Origin: Caulobacter sp. FWC26
GTDB taxonomy: Bacteria; Pseudomonadota; Alphaproteobacteria; Caulobacterales; Caulobacteraceae
Length of the DNA stretch: 64,000 bases
Direction: 5' to 3'
Assembly (NCBI RefSeq): GCF_002742645.2
Contig: NZ_CP033875.1
Location: 2,830,001 to 2,894,000 of the forward strand
Shown here: in pieces, positions 18,527 to 28,324 of the stretch
Layout of the letters: each line of letters begins with the position of its first letter
How positions within the stretch are numbered: the first letter of the stretch is position 1
Program-made: the position numbers and the translations under genes
Notes under the pieces: model-generated
The model's input: only the letters and a program-made list of their open reading frames with translations
Databases searched by the model: none
What the model was told of the DNA's origin: nothing

Positions 18527-20725
18527 TTACGGCTTCAGCGTCCGCGCCTTGACCTTGGCCGCGCCTTTGAGAGCCAGATCGGCCGCCGAGGCGCCCACGG
18601 CGACCTGGTAGTCGCCGCCGGTCAAGTTCCAGCGGTTGGCCTTGGCGTCGAAGTTGGCCAGCAGGCGGAGATCGGCATTCAACGTGACCCGACGCGTCTC
18701 CCCCGGCGCCAGGGACACCTTGTCGAAGCCGATCAGGCGCTGCAGCGGCTTGCCGGCGGCGCCGGTCAGATAGACCTGCGGTGCGTCCTTGCCCGCCCGC
18801 TGACCGACATTGGCGACGTCGAAGCTGACCGTCAGGGTCTCGCCGCCGGTCACCTTCAGGTTAGAATAGGCGAACTTGGTGTAGGAGAGGCCGTAGCCGA
18901 ACGGGAACAATGGCTTCTGGCCGGTGGCGGCGAAACGGCGATAGCCCACATCCGCGCCCTCGGAATAGACCACGTCGAAGCGGGTCTTCTCCGGGACTGT
19001 GAGGCCCGGCATTTCGGCGCGCGGATACTGGTCAATCGACGCCGGGAAGGTCATCGGCAAGCGCCCTGACGGATTGACCACGCCCAGCAGAACGTCGGTG
19101 ATGGCCTCGCCGCCCTTCGCACCCGCGTACCAGGCCTCGACCACCGCGCCCGCCTGATCGAGCCAGGGCATCGACACTGGGCCACCGGTCTGCAGCACCA
19201 CGATCGCGTTCGGATTGGCGGCGGTGACGGCGGCGATCAGGGCGTCCTGGCCGTCGGGCAGCGACAGGTCGACCGCGTCCTCGCCCTCGCCCATCCATTG
19301 GTTGCCGAACACCACCACGACATCGGCGGCCTTGGCGGCAGCCACGGCCGAAGCGACATAGCGGCCGTCATCGAAGGTCACCTTGGCCTCGGGCAGCGCC
19401 TTACGCAGCGCCGCCAGCGGCGAGGACCCGTTGAAGTACTGGCTGCGGAACGGGCCCATCATGCCCTCGCCCCCCAGCGGCACGACGCGCTTGGCGCCGC
19501 CCGGAGGGACCACCTGGGACGATCCGCCGCCCGACAGCACCCCGGCGTCGGCGTGACCGCCGATCACGGCGATCGTCTTGACGGTCTTGGCCAGCGGCAG
19601 AAGCCCGTCGCGGTTCTTGAGCAGCACGATCCCTTCGGCCGCGGCGGCGTGGGCGACAGCGGCGCCGGCCTCGTAGTCGATCGCGCCGCCCGGCTCGACC
19701 GGCTTGTCGAACAGGCCGGCGGCGAACATTGAGCGCAGGATGCGCCGCGTGGCGTCCGAGACCCGCGCGGCGGAAACCTCGCCCTTCTCGACGGCCGCCT
19801 TCAAGGGCGCGCCGAACCAGATCTGGGCGTCCAGTTGCTCACCCGACTGCTGGTCGAGGCCCTTGACGATGTAGTCGGTGGCGTGGACCGCGCCCCAGTC
19901 CGACATCACCCAACCCTTGTAGCCCCAGTCGCGCTTGAGCACGTTGTTGAGCAGGTGATCGTTGCCGCAGCTGTAGTCGCCATTGACCAGGTTGTAGGCG
20001 CACATCACCGAACCCGGCTGGCCCTTCTCGATAGCGATCTGGAAGGCCAGCAGGTCGCTTTCGCGGTGAGCAGCCTCGTCGATCAACGAGTTGGCGAAGT
20101 GGCGCTTGGTCTCTTGACCGTTCAGCGAGAAATGCTTGACCGTCGAGACGATCCCTTGGTCCTGAACGCCCTTGATCGCCGCGCCGGCTAGGTTGCCGGC
20201 CAACCAGGGATCCTCGCCGAGATACTCGAAGTTGCGGCCGTTGCGCGGGTCGCGGGCCAGATTGACGCCGCCGGCCAACTGAACGTTGAAGCCCTTGGCC
20301 CGCGCCTCGCGGCCGACCACCGCGCCGCCGTCATAGGCCAACTTGGTGTTGAAGGTCGCCGCCAGTGACAGACCCGACGGCAAGGCCGTGGCCCCGTCAC
20401 CCGGGCGGACACCGAGGGGATTGGTCACGCCCAGGCTAGCGTCGCTCTCGTTCATCGCGGGGACGCCCAGACGCGGGATGCCCGGGATGTAACCCGCCGA
20501 GCCGATGGCGCCCCCGGGCTTCTTGATGCCGAAGATCGGCATCGACATCGGCCCGTGCAGCAGCCCGATCCGCTCGTCGAGCGTCATTTCCCTTTCCAGC
20601 AGCGCGGCGCGTTCGTCCGGCGACAGCTTGGCGTTCATCCACGGGCGGGCGGGCGCCTGGGCCTGGGCGGCCGTGGCGATGGCGAGCACGGCCAGGCTGG
20701 CGGCGGCGATCAGCGAGCGGTTCAT
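18527..20725 (-). CDS. GH3 beta-glucosidase with C-terminal fibronectin-like domain
   Basis: 732 aa with signal peptide (SLIAAASLAVLAIATAAQAQA). The N-terminal barrel contains GGVNLARDPRNGRNFEYLGEDP and the nucleophile in GWVMSDWGAVH (D276). The alpha/beta sandwich domain includes FGNQWMGEGEDAVDLSLP and the FnIII-like end includes QVYLTGAAGKPLQRLIGF. This layout is typical of exported beta-glucosidases and related GH3 enzymes that release terminal beta-linked glucose or xylose. It lies 11 bp after another GH3 gene and 12 bp before the esterase gene, so the operon carries two different GH3 specificities. Confidence 0.93.
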   Translation of the reverse strand: MNRSLIAAASLAVLAIATAAQAQAPARPWMNAKLSPDERAALLEREMTLDERIGLLHGPMSMPIFGIKKPGGAIGSAGYIPGIPRLGVPAMNESDASLGVTNPLGVRPGDGATALPSGLSLAATFNTKLAYDGGAVVGREARAKGFNVQLAGGVNLARDPRNGRNFEYLGEDPWLAGNLAGAAIKGVQDQGIVSTVKHFSLNGQETKRHFANSLIDEAAHRESDLLAFQIAIEKGQPGSVMCAYNLVNGDYSCGNDHLLNNVLKRDWGYKGWVMSDWGAVHATDYIVKGLDQQSGEQLDAQIWFGAPLKAAVEKGEVSAARVSDATRRILRSMFAAGLFDKPVEPGGAIDYEAGAAVAHAAAAEGIVLLKNRDGLLPLAKTVKTIAVIGGHADAGVLSGGGSSQVVPPGGAKRVVPLGGEGMMGPFRSQYFNGSSPLAALRKALPEAKVTFDDGRYVASAVAAAKAADVVVVFGNQWMGEGEDAVDLSLPDGQDALIAAVTAANPNAIVVLQTGGPVSMPWLDQAGAVVEAWYAGAKGGEAITDVLLGVVNPSGRLPMTFPASIDQYPRAEMPGLTVPEKTRFDVVYSEGADVGYRRFAATGQKPLFPFGYGLSYTKFAYSNLKVTGGETLTVSFDVANVGQRAGKDAPQVYLTGAAGKPLQRLIGFDKVSLAPGETRRVTLNADLRLLANFDAKANRWNLTGGDYQVAVGASAADLALKGAAKVKARTLKP

Positions 20726-20736
20726 GGCGGTCGTCC

Positions 20737-22704
20737 TTAGTAGGTCAGGCCGAAATTGATCGGGTACAGGGGGGCCTTGGAGTCATGCGGCGCGTCCTCG
20801 GCCTGGGCCTCGACGGCGGCCATGGAAGACGGCAGCTCGAACGGCAGCTTGCCGCGTGGCGGCGCCGCGCCGGTCAGGGCGTCGAGGAAGGCCTCGTCAC
20901 CGGCCCCGAAGTCGCCGAGCAGCGCGGCGGCCTTGTCCCGTACGTTGGTCAGGATCGCCGGCCGATCCAAATAGACGGCGACGATGGTCGGGACCTTGGC
21001 CGAGGCGGTCTTGATCGCCTCGTAGTCCGCCGCCCCGTCCTTGAAGGACAGGTCGCCCTCGTGCTGCATGGCGCCGAACACGAAGTTCGGGTGGAGGGTC
21101 TCAAACGGGGTGGACGTGCGCACGATCGCCAGGTCCGCCTGGGCCAGATCGTCGACCGGAACCAAGCCATGGGCGCGCGCCGCGTCGGCGGACACCCCCT
21201 TGAGCCAGACCTTCCGGCCGCCCGGCTTCAGGGGCAACAGGCCATTCTTGTTCTCCAACAGGGTCAAGGCCGCGCTTTGCGCCGCGCGCCCCTCGGCCAC
21301 GAAAGCCTTGGAGCCGACGATAGCGCTCGCCTGTTTGGCGTCGACAAAGGGGTTCTCGAACAGCCCTTGATCGAACTTGATCTTCAAAATGCGGCGCGCG
21401 GCGTCGTCGATGCGCGCCACCGGGATCTTGCCCGCCTTGACCGCCGCCACCAGCTCGGCCGTGTCCTCGACGCCGCCGAACTGATCGAGACCGGCGTTCA
21501 CGCCCTTGGCGTAGCGGTCGACCTTGGACAGGTCCTCGACGCCCCAGGCGGTGGAGAAGCCCGCGAAGCTCGGCTTCTGGCCGGCAGGGAAGCCGTTGCG
21601 GCAGGTCTCGGCGCAGTCATTGGTGATCGCCCAGTCCGAAACCACGATCCCCTTGAAGCCGTGCTTGCCCCGTAATTGATCGGTCAGCAGCTGCCTGGAG
21701 AAACCGGCGCCGACTTGCTCGAGCGGTTGGCCGTCGAGAGACAGGTCCTTGAGGATCGCATAGGTGGGCATCACGCCCACGACGCCGGCCGAAAACGCCT
21801 GGTCGAACGGTTTGACGTGCAGGTCGAACTGTCCGGCCGGGAACACCGCATAGCGGCCATAGCTGTTGTGGCCGTCGAAGCCCTTGGCCGAGGCGCCGTA
21901 GCCGACCCAATGCTTGACCACCGCCGAGACACCGTCCGGCGCGAGGCTCGTCTCGTCGCCCTGGAAGCCCTGGATGTAGGCCTTGACCATGCGCCCGGCC
22001 AGATCCGGATCCTCGCCGAACGTGCCGCTGATGCGCGACCAGCGGGGCTCGGTGGCGAGGTCGGCCATCGGCGACAGCGCCTGGTGGATGCCGACGGCGC
22101 GGTATTCCTGGCGCGCGATGTCGCCGAAGCGGCGCACGAGCCTGTCGTCGCCGATCGCCGCGAGGCCCGTCGCCTCGGGCCATTGCGAGAAACCGCCGGC
22201 GGCGACGCTGGCGCCGTCGACGAACTGGAAGTGGTGGCGCGGATCGGTGCTGATCGTGACCGGCACGCCGAGCCGCCCCTGCTCGGCGATCGCCTGGACC
22301 GCGTTGTTCTGCTCGGCCAGCCAGGCCGGATCGCCGGAAAGGCGCGTGATGAAGGTGGTGACCTGACGGTCGAGGATCAGGGGCTTGAGCTTGTCCAGGT
22401 CGTAGCCCTTGCCGCGGCCCGGAACCATGCCGCCCAGGGCGGGCAAGGTGCCGTGCATCATCTCGCCGGCCTTTTCCTCCAGCGTCATGCGGGCGACGAG
22501 ATCGTCGGCGCGCTGCTCGGAAGACCGACGCCAGTCCTCGAACGGTGAGAGCCGGCCGTCGCGATCGAGGTCGCGGAAGCGCAGCCCCTCGACCGTGATG
22601 ATCTTGCCGTTTCGCACGCCCAGGGTCGGTTGCGCGGCGACGGCGGCCGAGCCCATGGCGGCCAGGATGGCGGTCGAGATCAGGAGGCGTCGAAAGGCCG
22701 GCAC
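20737..22704 (-). CDS. GH3 glycoside hydrolase with N-terminal EF-hand-like loop
   Basis: 655 aa. Start taken as GTG 22704, with GGAG 6 bases upstream and a signal peptide right after it (RRLLISTAILAAMGSAAVAA). A calcium-type loop FRDLDRDGRLSPFEDW follows (Asp45, 47, 49 and Glu56 in EF-hand spacing), a trait of one GH3 subgroup. The barrel has KHWVGYGA and the nucleophile in GIVVSDWAIT (D357); the sandwich domain is shorter than in the neighbouring GH3 and there is no FnIII-like tail. Likely a periplasmic beta-glucosidase. A frame open farther upstream overlaps the receptor gene but has no support. A terminator-like hairpin separates it from the receptor. Confidence 0.88.
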   Translation of the reverse strand: MPAFRRLLISTAILAAMGSAAVAAQPTLGVRNGKIITVEGLRFRDLDRDGRLSPFEDWRRSSEQRADDLVARMTLEEKAGEMMHGTLPALGGMVPGRGKGYDLDKLKPLILDRQVTTFITRLSGDPAWLAEQNNAVQAIAEQGRLGVPVTISTDPRHHFQFVDGASVAAGGFSQWPEATGLAAIGDDRLVRRFGDIARQEYRAVGIHQALSPMADLATEPRWSRISGTFGEDPDLAGRMVKAYIQGFQGDETSLAPDGVSAVVKHWVGYGASAKGFDGHNSYGRYAVFPAGQFDLHVKPFDQAFSAGVVGVMPTYAILKDLSLDGQPLEQVGAGFSRQLLTDQLRGKHGFKGIVVSDWAITNDCAETCRNGFPAGQKPSFAGFSTAWGVEDLSKVDRYAKGVNAGLDQFGGVEDTAELVAAVKAGKIPVARIDDAARRILKIKFDQGLFENPFVDAKQASAIVGSKAFVAEGRAAQSAALTLLENKNGLLPLKPGGRKVWLKGVSADAARAHGLVPVDDLAQADLAIVRTSTPFETLHPNFVFGAMQHEGDLSFKDGAADYEAIKTASAKVPTIVAVYLDRPAILTNVRDKAAALLGDFGAGDEAFLDALTGAAPPRGKLPFELPSSMAAVEAQAEDAPHDSKAPLYPINFGLTY

Positions 22705-22733
22705 GTTGAACTCCAAGCGCGAAACAAAGAAGC

Positions 22734-22762
22734 GCCCTCGGCGCGCAGGAGACGCCGAGGGC
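22734..22762 (-). terminator. terminator or attenuator between TonB receptor and GH3 genes
   Basis: On the minus strand GCCCTCGGCG (22762-22753 read leftward) pairs with its exact complement at 22743-22734, a 10-bp stem with a 9-base loop, followed by CTTCTTTGTTT. Only about 30 bp remain before the GH3 start, so the GH3, GH3 and esterase genes depend on read-through. Confidence 0.65.
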
Positions 22763-22774
22763 TGAGGCAGGAGG

Positions 22775-24964
22775 TTAGAAGTTGACGCCGAGGCGCAGGC
22801 CGAAGGTGCGCGGCGGGGCGTAGAACTCGCCGTTGCCGTTCGTGGCCAAACCCGTCGTCGAGTTCGGCGACGAGGCTGTGCGCACATCGTCGTCCTCAAG
22901 GTTGCGGACGTAGCCCTGCAGGTTCCACCGGTCGTCGGCGCTGGTGTAGGTCAGGCTGAGATCGGTCTTGGTGAAGCTGCCCTGCTTGTTCTGGGCGAAG
23001 CCGTGGTACTCGAGGTTCTTGCTGCTCTCGTAGTGCGTCTGGACGCGACCGACGACCTTGGCGCCCGAGGCGATTTGCCAGGTGTGCTGGTAGCCGACAT
23101 TGAGCGTCCAATCGGGAGTGCGCGCCATCCGACATCCCGAGAAGTCGGTCGACCGGGGCGCGGCGGCCGCGAAATTGGCCTTGAAACAGGAGGCCACATT
23201 CGCGTTGGCCGCATTGTTGGCGAAGGCGTCCCCCAGAGGCAGCACGAAGTCGGTGTAGCGCGCGTGCAGCCAGCCCAGGGTCGCGTCGATCCGATCGTTC
23301 TCGGTGATGACCAGATTGCTCTCGAACTCGACGCCATACACCCGCGCCTTGTCGGCGTTCAGGGTCACCGACGCTTGCTGGCCGGCGATGATGCCGACCG
23401 CCGTGACCTGGAAGTCACGATAGTCGTAGAGGAAGCCGGTCGCATTGAGCTGCAGCCGATTGTCGAAGAACCGGTTTTTCACCCCGGCCTCATAAGAGGT
23501 GATCTTCTCGGGCGCATAGACGTTGTTGGCGACCCCGTCATAGTAGCCGCCGGCCTTATAGCCCGTGGCCACATTCGCGTAGATCATCGACGTGCTGGTC
23601 AGGTCGAAATCGGCGCCCAGCTTCCAGTTGGTGGCGTCCCACTTGGCGTCGGCCAGGTTCTTGATGACGGTGGCGGTGATCGCCCCGGCCGAATTGGTCA
23701 GGAAGGTGCCGCCGTCGCGAGCCTTGCGATCCTCGGTGTAGCGCAGGCCGCCCGTCACGCGGAACCGGTCGGTGACCTCGTAGGTGCCTTGTCCGAAGAC
23801 GGCCAGCGACTTGGCAGTCACTTCCGGCTGGATGAACGACAGGTACGAGTTCGTCGCCAGGAAGACGCGGAAGTCGACATTGTTGTCTTCCGTGAAGCGA
23901 TAGAGACCCACCACCCACTTCAGATTGCCGGTGTCGCCACCCAGGCGCAGCTCGTGCGACCAGGTGTAGTCCTTGCCCTTGAAGAAGTTCGGCGCGCCGG
24001 TGCTGGCGTTCTCGCCGCTCCGGTCCAGACGCGAAAAGTTGTAGCCGGCCAGATAGGTCAACGTCGCGAAATTCAGGTCCAGATCGGCCTGGGCGTGAGC
24101 GCCGAAGAATTTGTTGTTGCGGTAGAGATTGGTGGCGCAGTTGCAGGTCCACGGGTCGTTGGTGGCCAGGGCCGTGCCGTAGGTCTTGTCGCCGCCGCCC
24201 GCGCCGCCCTGGTGGAGGTAGTCCGCCCCGGCCTTCAGCGAGAAGCTGTCATTGGGCTTCCACAGCACTTGAACGCGGGCGGACTTGTCGTCCTGATCGT
24301 AGCGGTCATTGCCGCCGGTGCCCGGCCCCTTGTTCAGCGCCTTGACGTAACCATCGTGCCGGGAGGTCTGGAAGGCCGCGCGGACGGCGATGGTGTCACT
24401 CACCGGCAAATTGACCATGCCCGAAGTGGTCAACGCGCCGTAGTTGCCGACGTCGACAGAGCCCGCCCCCTCGTAGTCGAACTTGGGCTGCTTGGTGATG
24501 ACGTTGATGGCGCCCGCCGTAGCGTTGCGGCCGTACAGCGTGCCCTGCGGACCGCGCAGCACCTCGACCCGGTCGACGTCGTAGAACAGCGCGCCTACCG
24601 AGGTGGAACGGGCGATATAGATGCCGTCCATATGATAGGCGACCGCCGGATCGCCGACCTCGGTGGTGTTGGTGCTGCCGATGCCACGCAGGAAGACCAC
24701 CGCCGCGCCCGAGCCGCTGGAGCTGATCTGCAGCGCCGGCACCTGAGCCGACAGGTCGACCACCGTCTTGATGCCTTGAGCCTCAAGCTTGTCACCCGTG
24801 ACAGCCGAAACGGTGAGCGGGGTTTTCTGAAGGTTTTCACTGCGGCGCTGAGCGGTCACGACCACTTCGTCGAGCTTCACGTTACCGGCTTCCTGAGCCG
24901 CCGCGCCAGGCGCGTGAACGATCACGGCCGCCATAGCGGCCGAGGCGAACAGGAGACTACGCAT
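22775..24964 (-). CDS. TonB-dependent receptor of the beta-glucoside locus
   Basis: 729 aa from ATG 24964, with AAGGGAAAGAG just upstream; signal peptide SLLFASAAMAAVIVHAPGAAA. The plug has DEVVVTAQRRSENLQKTP, then VEVLRGPQGTLYGRNATAGA and INVITKQP, the classical pattern of the broad CirA/FecA-like receptor group found in sphingomonads and caulobacters. The barrel ends with FGLRLGVNF, terminal Phe as expected. It precedes two GH3 enzymes and an esterase and follows a LacI gene, so it probably imports a plant-derived beta-glucoside or acylated glycoside. Three LacI-type operators lie 150-230 bp upstream. Confidence 0.92.
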   Translation of the reverse strand: MRSLLFASAAMAAVIVHAPGAAAQEAGNVKLDEVVVTAQRRSENLQKTPLTVSAVTGDKLEAQGIKTVVDLSAQVPALQISSSGSGAAVVFLRGIGSTNTTEVGDPAVAYHMDGIYIARSTSVGALFYDVDRVEVLRGPQGTLYGRNATAGAINVITKQPKFDYEGAGSVDVGNYGALTTSGMVNLPVSDTIAVRAAFQTSRHDGYVKALNKGPGTGGNDRYDQDDKSARVQVLWKPNDSFSLKAGADYLHQGGAGGGDKTYGTALATNDPWTCNCATNLYRNNKFFGAHAQADLDLNFATLTYLAGYNFSRLDRSGENASTGAPNFFKGKDYTWSHELRLGGDTGNLKWVVGLYRFTEDNNVDFRVFLATNSYLSFIQPEVTAKSLAVFGQGTYEVTDRFRVTGGLRYTEDRKARDGGTFLTNSAGAITATVIKNLADAKWDATNWKLGADFDLTSTSMIYANVATGYKAGGYYDGVANNVYAPEKITSYEAGVKNRFFDNRLQLNATGFLYDYRDFQVTAVGIIAGQQASVTLNADKARVYGVEFESNLVITENDRIDATLGWLHARYTDFVLPLGDAFANNAANANVASCFKANFAAAAPRSTDFSGCRMARTPDWTLNVGYQHTWQIASGAKVVGRVQTHYESSKNLEYHGFAQNKQGSFTKTDLSLTYTSADDRWNLQGYVRNLEDDDVRTASSPNSTTGLATNGNGEFYAPPRTFGLRLGVNF

Positions 24965-25115
24965 CTCTTTCCCTTTGTCCTGCCTGGACTCGGAGCGCGC
25001 CGACGCGAACGTCGCCACACCACGAACCCAGCGGCGCCGTCGGCGCCTGTTTGCGTTCCCTTCGGCCCCTTGTTCCGAGGCCTTTTCCCGACGCGGTCGT
25101 CTCTTCCAGAGAGGC

Positions 25116-25191
25116 TTACGACAACGTTGTCGTAATTAGACAGCACAGTTACGACAACGTTGTCTATGTTCGATTTATTGACACCGCTGTC
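25116..25191. promoter_or_regulatory. three LacI-type operators upstream of the TonB receptor
   Basis: Site 1 is a perfect 20-bp palindrome at 25116-25135 (arms TTACGACAAC and GTTGTCGTAA). Site 2, GACAACGTTGTC, is at 25153-25164. Site 3, GACACCGCTGTC (25180-25191), is degenerate in the middle. Centres are 33 and 27 bp apart. The central CG and perfect symmetry are standard for LacI-family sites. The 350-bp gap holds no gene. Confidence 0.75.
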
Positions 25192-25314
25192 GACGATGGA
25201 GGGCGCTCGGACGAATTTCGCCCCCAAAGCGCGGACCGTGGCGAAGCCTTGTTCGCCTGCCCGTCACACCCTCAAGAATTGATCACGCTGAAAGCGATCC
25301 TCGGCCAATCCGAC

Positions 25315-26361
25315 CTAGGCTGGCGGCGGCGCGGCCGAGCTCCTTTGAACAAGGCGATAGTCGAGCTGGCGCGCCGGAACGCTGGCCCGTAGCCGCTCAT
25401 CGCCGAATCCGTCGATCAACATCTCGACGGCGGCCTCCGCCATTTCCGCGGTCGGCTGATGGATCGTCGTCAGCGGAGGCCAAGCCGCTTCAGCTGTAGG
25501 CGTATCATCGAAGCCGACCACGGAAAGATCGCGCGGCACCGATAGACCGTGCTTCGCGGCGGCGGCCAAGGCGCCAACCGCCATCTCGTCATTGGCCGCG
25601 AAGATCGCTGTCGGCGGTTCGGGGAGGCGCAACAGGGCTTCGGTGGCGTTGAACCCCGACAGGCTCAGAAATTCGCCCTTGGCGATCCACTCCGGGCGGG
25701 GTTCGGCGCCGCGATCCCGCAAGGCCTCGATATAGCCCTGCCGGCGCCGCGAAGCCGAGCCGTGATCCGCGGGGCCGTCGATGAAGGCGATCCGGCGATG
25801 GCCCATGTTCCACAAGCGCAGCGTCTGCTCCCGGGCCGCTTTACAATCATCCATGAAGACGTAGGGCGAGCGCTCGAACTCGCGGTGCGGCGCGATGCGC
25901 ACATAGGGCATTCCCGCCGCCTCGACGGCCGCCAGCACCTCGGGATCGTCGCAGGTCGGCGGGGTCAGCACCACCCCATCGAAGCGAGCGGCGCGTAGGG
26001 CTTCGGCGAAACCCTCAACACCGCCCACGGCGTCGGGCGGGAGCACCTGCTCGACCACCAGATGGTAGCCGGCGCGTCGACACGCGCGCATCGCTCCCAC
26101 CTGGACCTCGCCCACATAGTGATAGGCGCCGACCCGCATGAAGATCACCCCGATCAGGTAGCTACGATGACTGGATAGCGATCGCGCCGAGACGTTCGGG
26201 CGATAGCCCAGGGTCTCGACGATCTTGAGGACCCGCGCGCGGGTCTCGGCGCCCACGCCTTCTTCCTGATTGATGACCCGAGAGACGGTCTTGATGGACA
26301 CGCCAGCGGCTCGGGCGATGTCGACGATCGTGAACTTCCCGGTCGGCGGATTGCGCTGCAT
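25315..26361 (-). CDS. LacI-family regulator of the beta-glucoside locus
   Basis: 348 aa from ATG 26361; an upstream extension in the same frame has no family similarity. HTH at about 9-55: FTIVDIARAAGVSIKTVSRV then NQEEGVGAETRARVLKIVETLGYRPNVSARSL, followed by a periplasmic-binding-like effector domain with SYLIGVIFMR and the C-terminal SVVGFDDTPTAEAAWPPLTTI. It lies upstream of the receptor in the same direction; the operators between them (25116-25191) are its likely sites. The effector would be a glucoside or its product. Confidence 0.9.
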   Translation of the reverse strand: MQRNPPTGKFTIVDIARAAGVSIKTVSRVINQEEGVGAETRARVLKIVETLGYRPNVSARSLSSHRSYLIGVIFMRVGAYHYVGEVQVGAMRACRRAGYHLVVEQVLPPDAVGGVEGFAEALRAARFDGVVLTPPTCDDPEVLAAVEAAGMPYVRIAPHREFERSPYVFMDDCKAAREQTLRLWNMGHRRIAFIDGPADHGSASRRRQGYIEALRDRGAEPRPEWIAKGEFLSLSGFNATEALLRLPEPPTAIFAANDEMAVGALAAAAKHGLSVPRDLSVVGFDDTPTAEAAWPPLTTIHQPTAEMAEAAVEMLIDGFGDERLRASVPARQLDYRLVQRSSAAPPPA

Positions 26362-26806
26362 GCGGCCACACCTAGCGAAAACCACCGGGCGAAGCGAGAA
26401 TTTCAGACGGCGGCGGATCGCTGAGATCCTGCCCAGCCAGGGGCGCTCAAGCCCCCGCCTCCCCTCCACGAGACCCCGCGCCCATGGCCGCAAGGCGGCG
26501 CCTGGGAAAGTCCGCCAGGACGGCCTTCATCAAGATCTTCCGGCCACCTGTCTCACCGGCGAGACACACGCCGGCCCGGCGCCTGCAATATTAAGACCTG
26601 GATAACCAATTCCGCCGGGGATGGAATGAGTAAGAAACAGACCTCTTCAAGCATTCAACTAAAAAGGAATGAAAGCTCTAATTCTTCAATCGTGAATTGC
26701 AAGTCAATTCGCACGCCGAACGAGATCGGACGAAAACAGTATGCGTAAAAATCATCCCTAAATCGGATCCCATGTCGATCCGCCCAAGCTCAAGAGGATC
26801 CAATCC
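26362..26806. promoter_or_regulatory. intergenic region between LacI and chemoreceptor genes
   Basis: 445 bp between divergent genes. The right half (26590-26770) is clearly AT-richer than the flanks and should hold the chemoreceptor promoter. It contains a palindrome GAATTG-CAAGT-CAATTC at 26694-26710. A 40-codon frame (26626-26748) starting MSKKQTSSS has no recognisable domain and only a weak ribosome site, so it is not called as a gene. Nothing else was recognised. Confidence 0.35.
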
Positions 26807-28324
26807 ATGACCGCCATTGAGACGAAGATTGTTACTTGGGACGATCGCGCCCGCGAACGCGGCGAAGTAGTGCATCGGCGCGCAGGAAAACACCTGGAGA
26901 GCGCCCTTCTGGCCGCCTATCGCGTGATCGATCCCTCCCTGAAGGCTCTGCCGCAGGACGTCTGGGAAAATGAACAAAGGAAGTTCGCATTCATCGCCCG
27001 AGGCCACTTCCCGCGCGAGTACTTCGAACAACAGGCCGTCATCACCCGGAATATCGCCGAAAGTCTCGATTACGCGACCTATCTCAGCAAGACCTACGCG
27101 GCCTACGCCGCTGGCCTGGCGTGCGGGCTGATCAAGGAGAAGGGCTGGAACGAGAAGAACTCGGATGAGCTGATGCTCAGCCTGATGCAGTCGGTTTTCT
27201 CCGACGCCAGCGTCGTCATGTACTACTTCTTCGAGCTGATAAACGCGAAGGCGGACGAAGAGCGCGCGATCATCGAAGCCGAGCGGAAGGCGATCGCCGA
27301 CGAGCAGGCCGCCGTCGTCGACGCCCTCGCCGACAGCCTCAAGCGCCTGGCGCGCGGCGACCTGACCGCGCGGATCGTGGCGCCGTTCAATGGTCGCTAT
27401 GAACTGATCAAGGACGATTTCAACGCCGCCATCGACAGTCTGCGCGCCGCAATGACCACGATCTCGGCGTCGACGGGCGGGCTGCGCGCCGGCTCGGACG
27501 AGATCGCCGCCGCTTCGGACGACCTGTCCCGCCGGACCGAACAACAGGCCGCAAGCCTCGAAGAGACGGCTGCGGCGCTCGACGAGATCACCGCGACGGT
27601 CAAGCGCAGCGCAGAGGGCGCGCGGCGCGCTTCGGAGGCCGCTTCCAGCGCGCGTCTCGACGCCACAAAATCGGGCCAGGTGATGGAAGACGCCGTGCGC
27701 GCCATGGGCGAGATCGAGCAAAGCTCCAAGCAGATCACCAACATCATCGGCGTGATCGACGAGATCGCCTTCCAGACCAACCTTCTGGCTCTGAACGCCG
27801 GCGTCGAGGCGGCGCGCGCGGGCGAGGCGGGACGCGGCTTCGCGGTCGTAGCGCAGGAGGTTCGCGCCCTCGCGCAGCGTTCGGCCGACGCGGCCAAGGA
27901 GATCAAGGGCCTGATCGCCAGCAGCACCGCCCAGGTCGAGCGCGGCGTCCAACTGGTCGGCGACACCGGGCGAGCCTTGGGCGGCATCGTCAGCAAGATC
28001 ACCGGCATCGACGGCCTCGTCTCCGAGATCGCCCAGTCCTCGCAAGAGCAGGCGACGGGGCTGAACCAGGTCAACACGGCCGTGAACCAGATGGACCAGG
28101 TGACCCAGCAAAACGCGGCCATGGTCGAGGAGGCCACGGCCGCCGCATCGAGCCTGAGATCGGAAGCCGCCGAACTCGAGACGCTGGTGGCCCGCTTTGA
28201 GACCGGCGGCAAGGCAGCCGGACGATCCACCGCTGCGCCGGCCGCCGCCTATGGCCAGAGCGGCGCCACCGACGCCCGCGCGCGCCTGGTCGCCTTCGCA
28301 AGACCCGCCGCAAACGCCAGCTAG
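26807..28324 (+). CDS. soluble methyl-accepting chemoreceptor with globin-like N-terminal sensor
   Basis: 505 aa with no membrane segment, so it is a cytoplasmic receptor. Residues about 10-150 are helical and resemble the globin-coupled-sensor fold ([16 protein letters not shown], then [20 protein letters not shown]); where heme-binding members have the proximal His there is no His, so heme binding is doubtful. A HAMP-like segment follows (about 168-215, [17 protein letters not shown]), then the MCP signalling domain with the highly conserved tip [20 protein letters not shown] (318-337) and [18 protein letters not shown]. There is no C-terminal CheB/CheR pentapeptide. It would signal to CheA/CheW. 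It is monocistronic. Confidence 0.85.
   Translation: MTAIETKIVTWDDRARERGEVVHRRAGKHLESALLAAYRVIDPSLKALPQDVWENEQRKFAFIARGHFPREYFEQQAVITRNIAESLDYATYLSKTYAAYAAGLACGLIKEKGWNEKNSDELMLSLMQSVFSDASVVMYYFFELINAKADEERAIIEAERKAIADEQAAVVDALADSLKRLARGDLTARIVAPFNGRYELIKDDFNAAIDSLRAAMTTISASTGGLRAGSDEIAAASDDLSRRTEQQAASLEETAAALDEITATVKRSAEGARRASEAASSARLDATKSGQVMEDAVRAMGEIEQSSKQITNIIGVIDEIAFQTNLLALNAGVEAARAGEAGRGFAVVAQEVRALAQRSADAAKEIKGLIASSTAQVERGVQLVGDTGRALGGIVSKITGIDGLVSEIAQSSQEQATGLNQVNTAVNQMDQVTQQNAAMVEEATAAASSLRSEAAELETLVARFETGGKAAGRSTAAPAAAYGQSGATDARARLVAFARPAANAS

Noticed and set aside
26626..26748. 40-codon frame starting MSKKQTSSS in the AT-rich gap before the chemoreceptor
   Set aside because: Weak ribosome site, no domain, and AT-rich base composition that fits a promoter region better than a gene.
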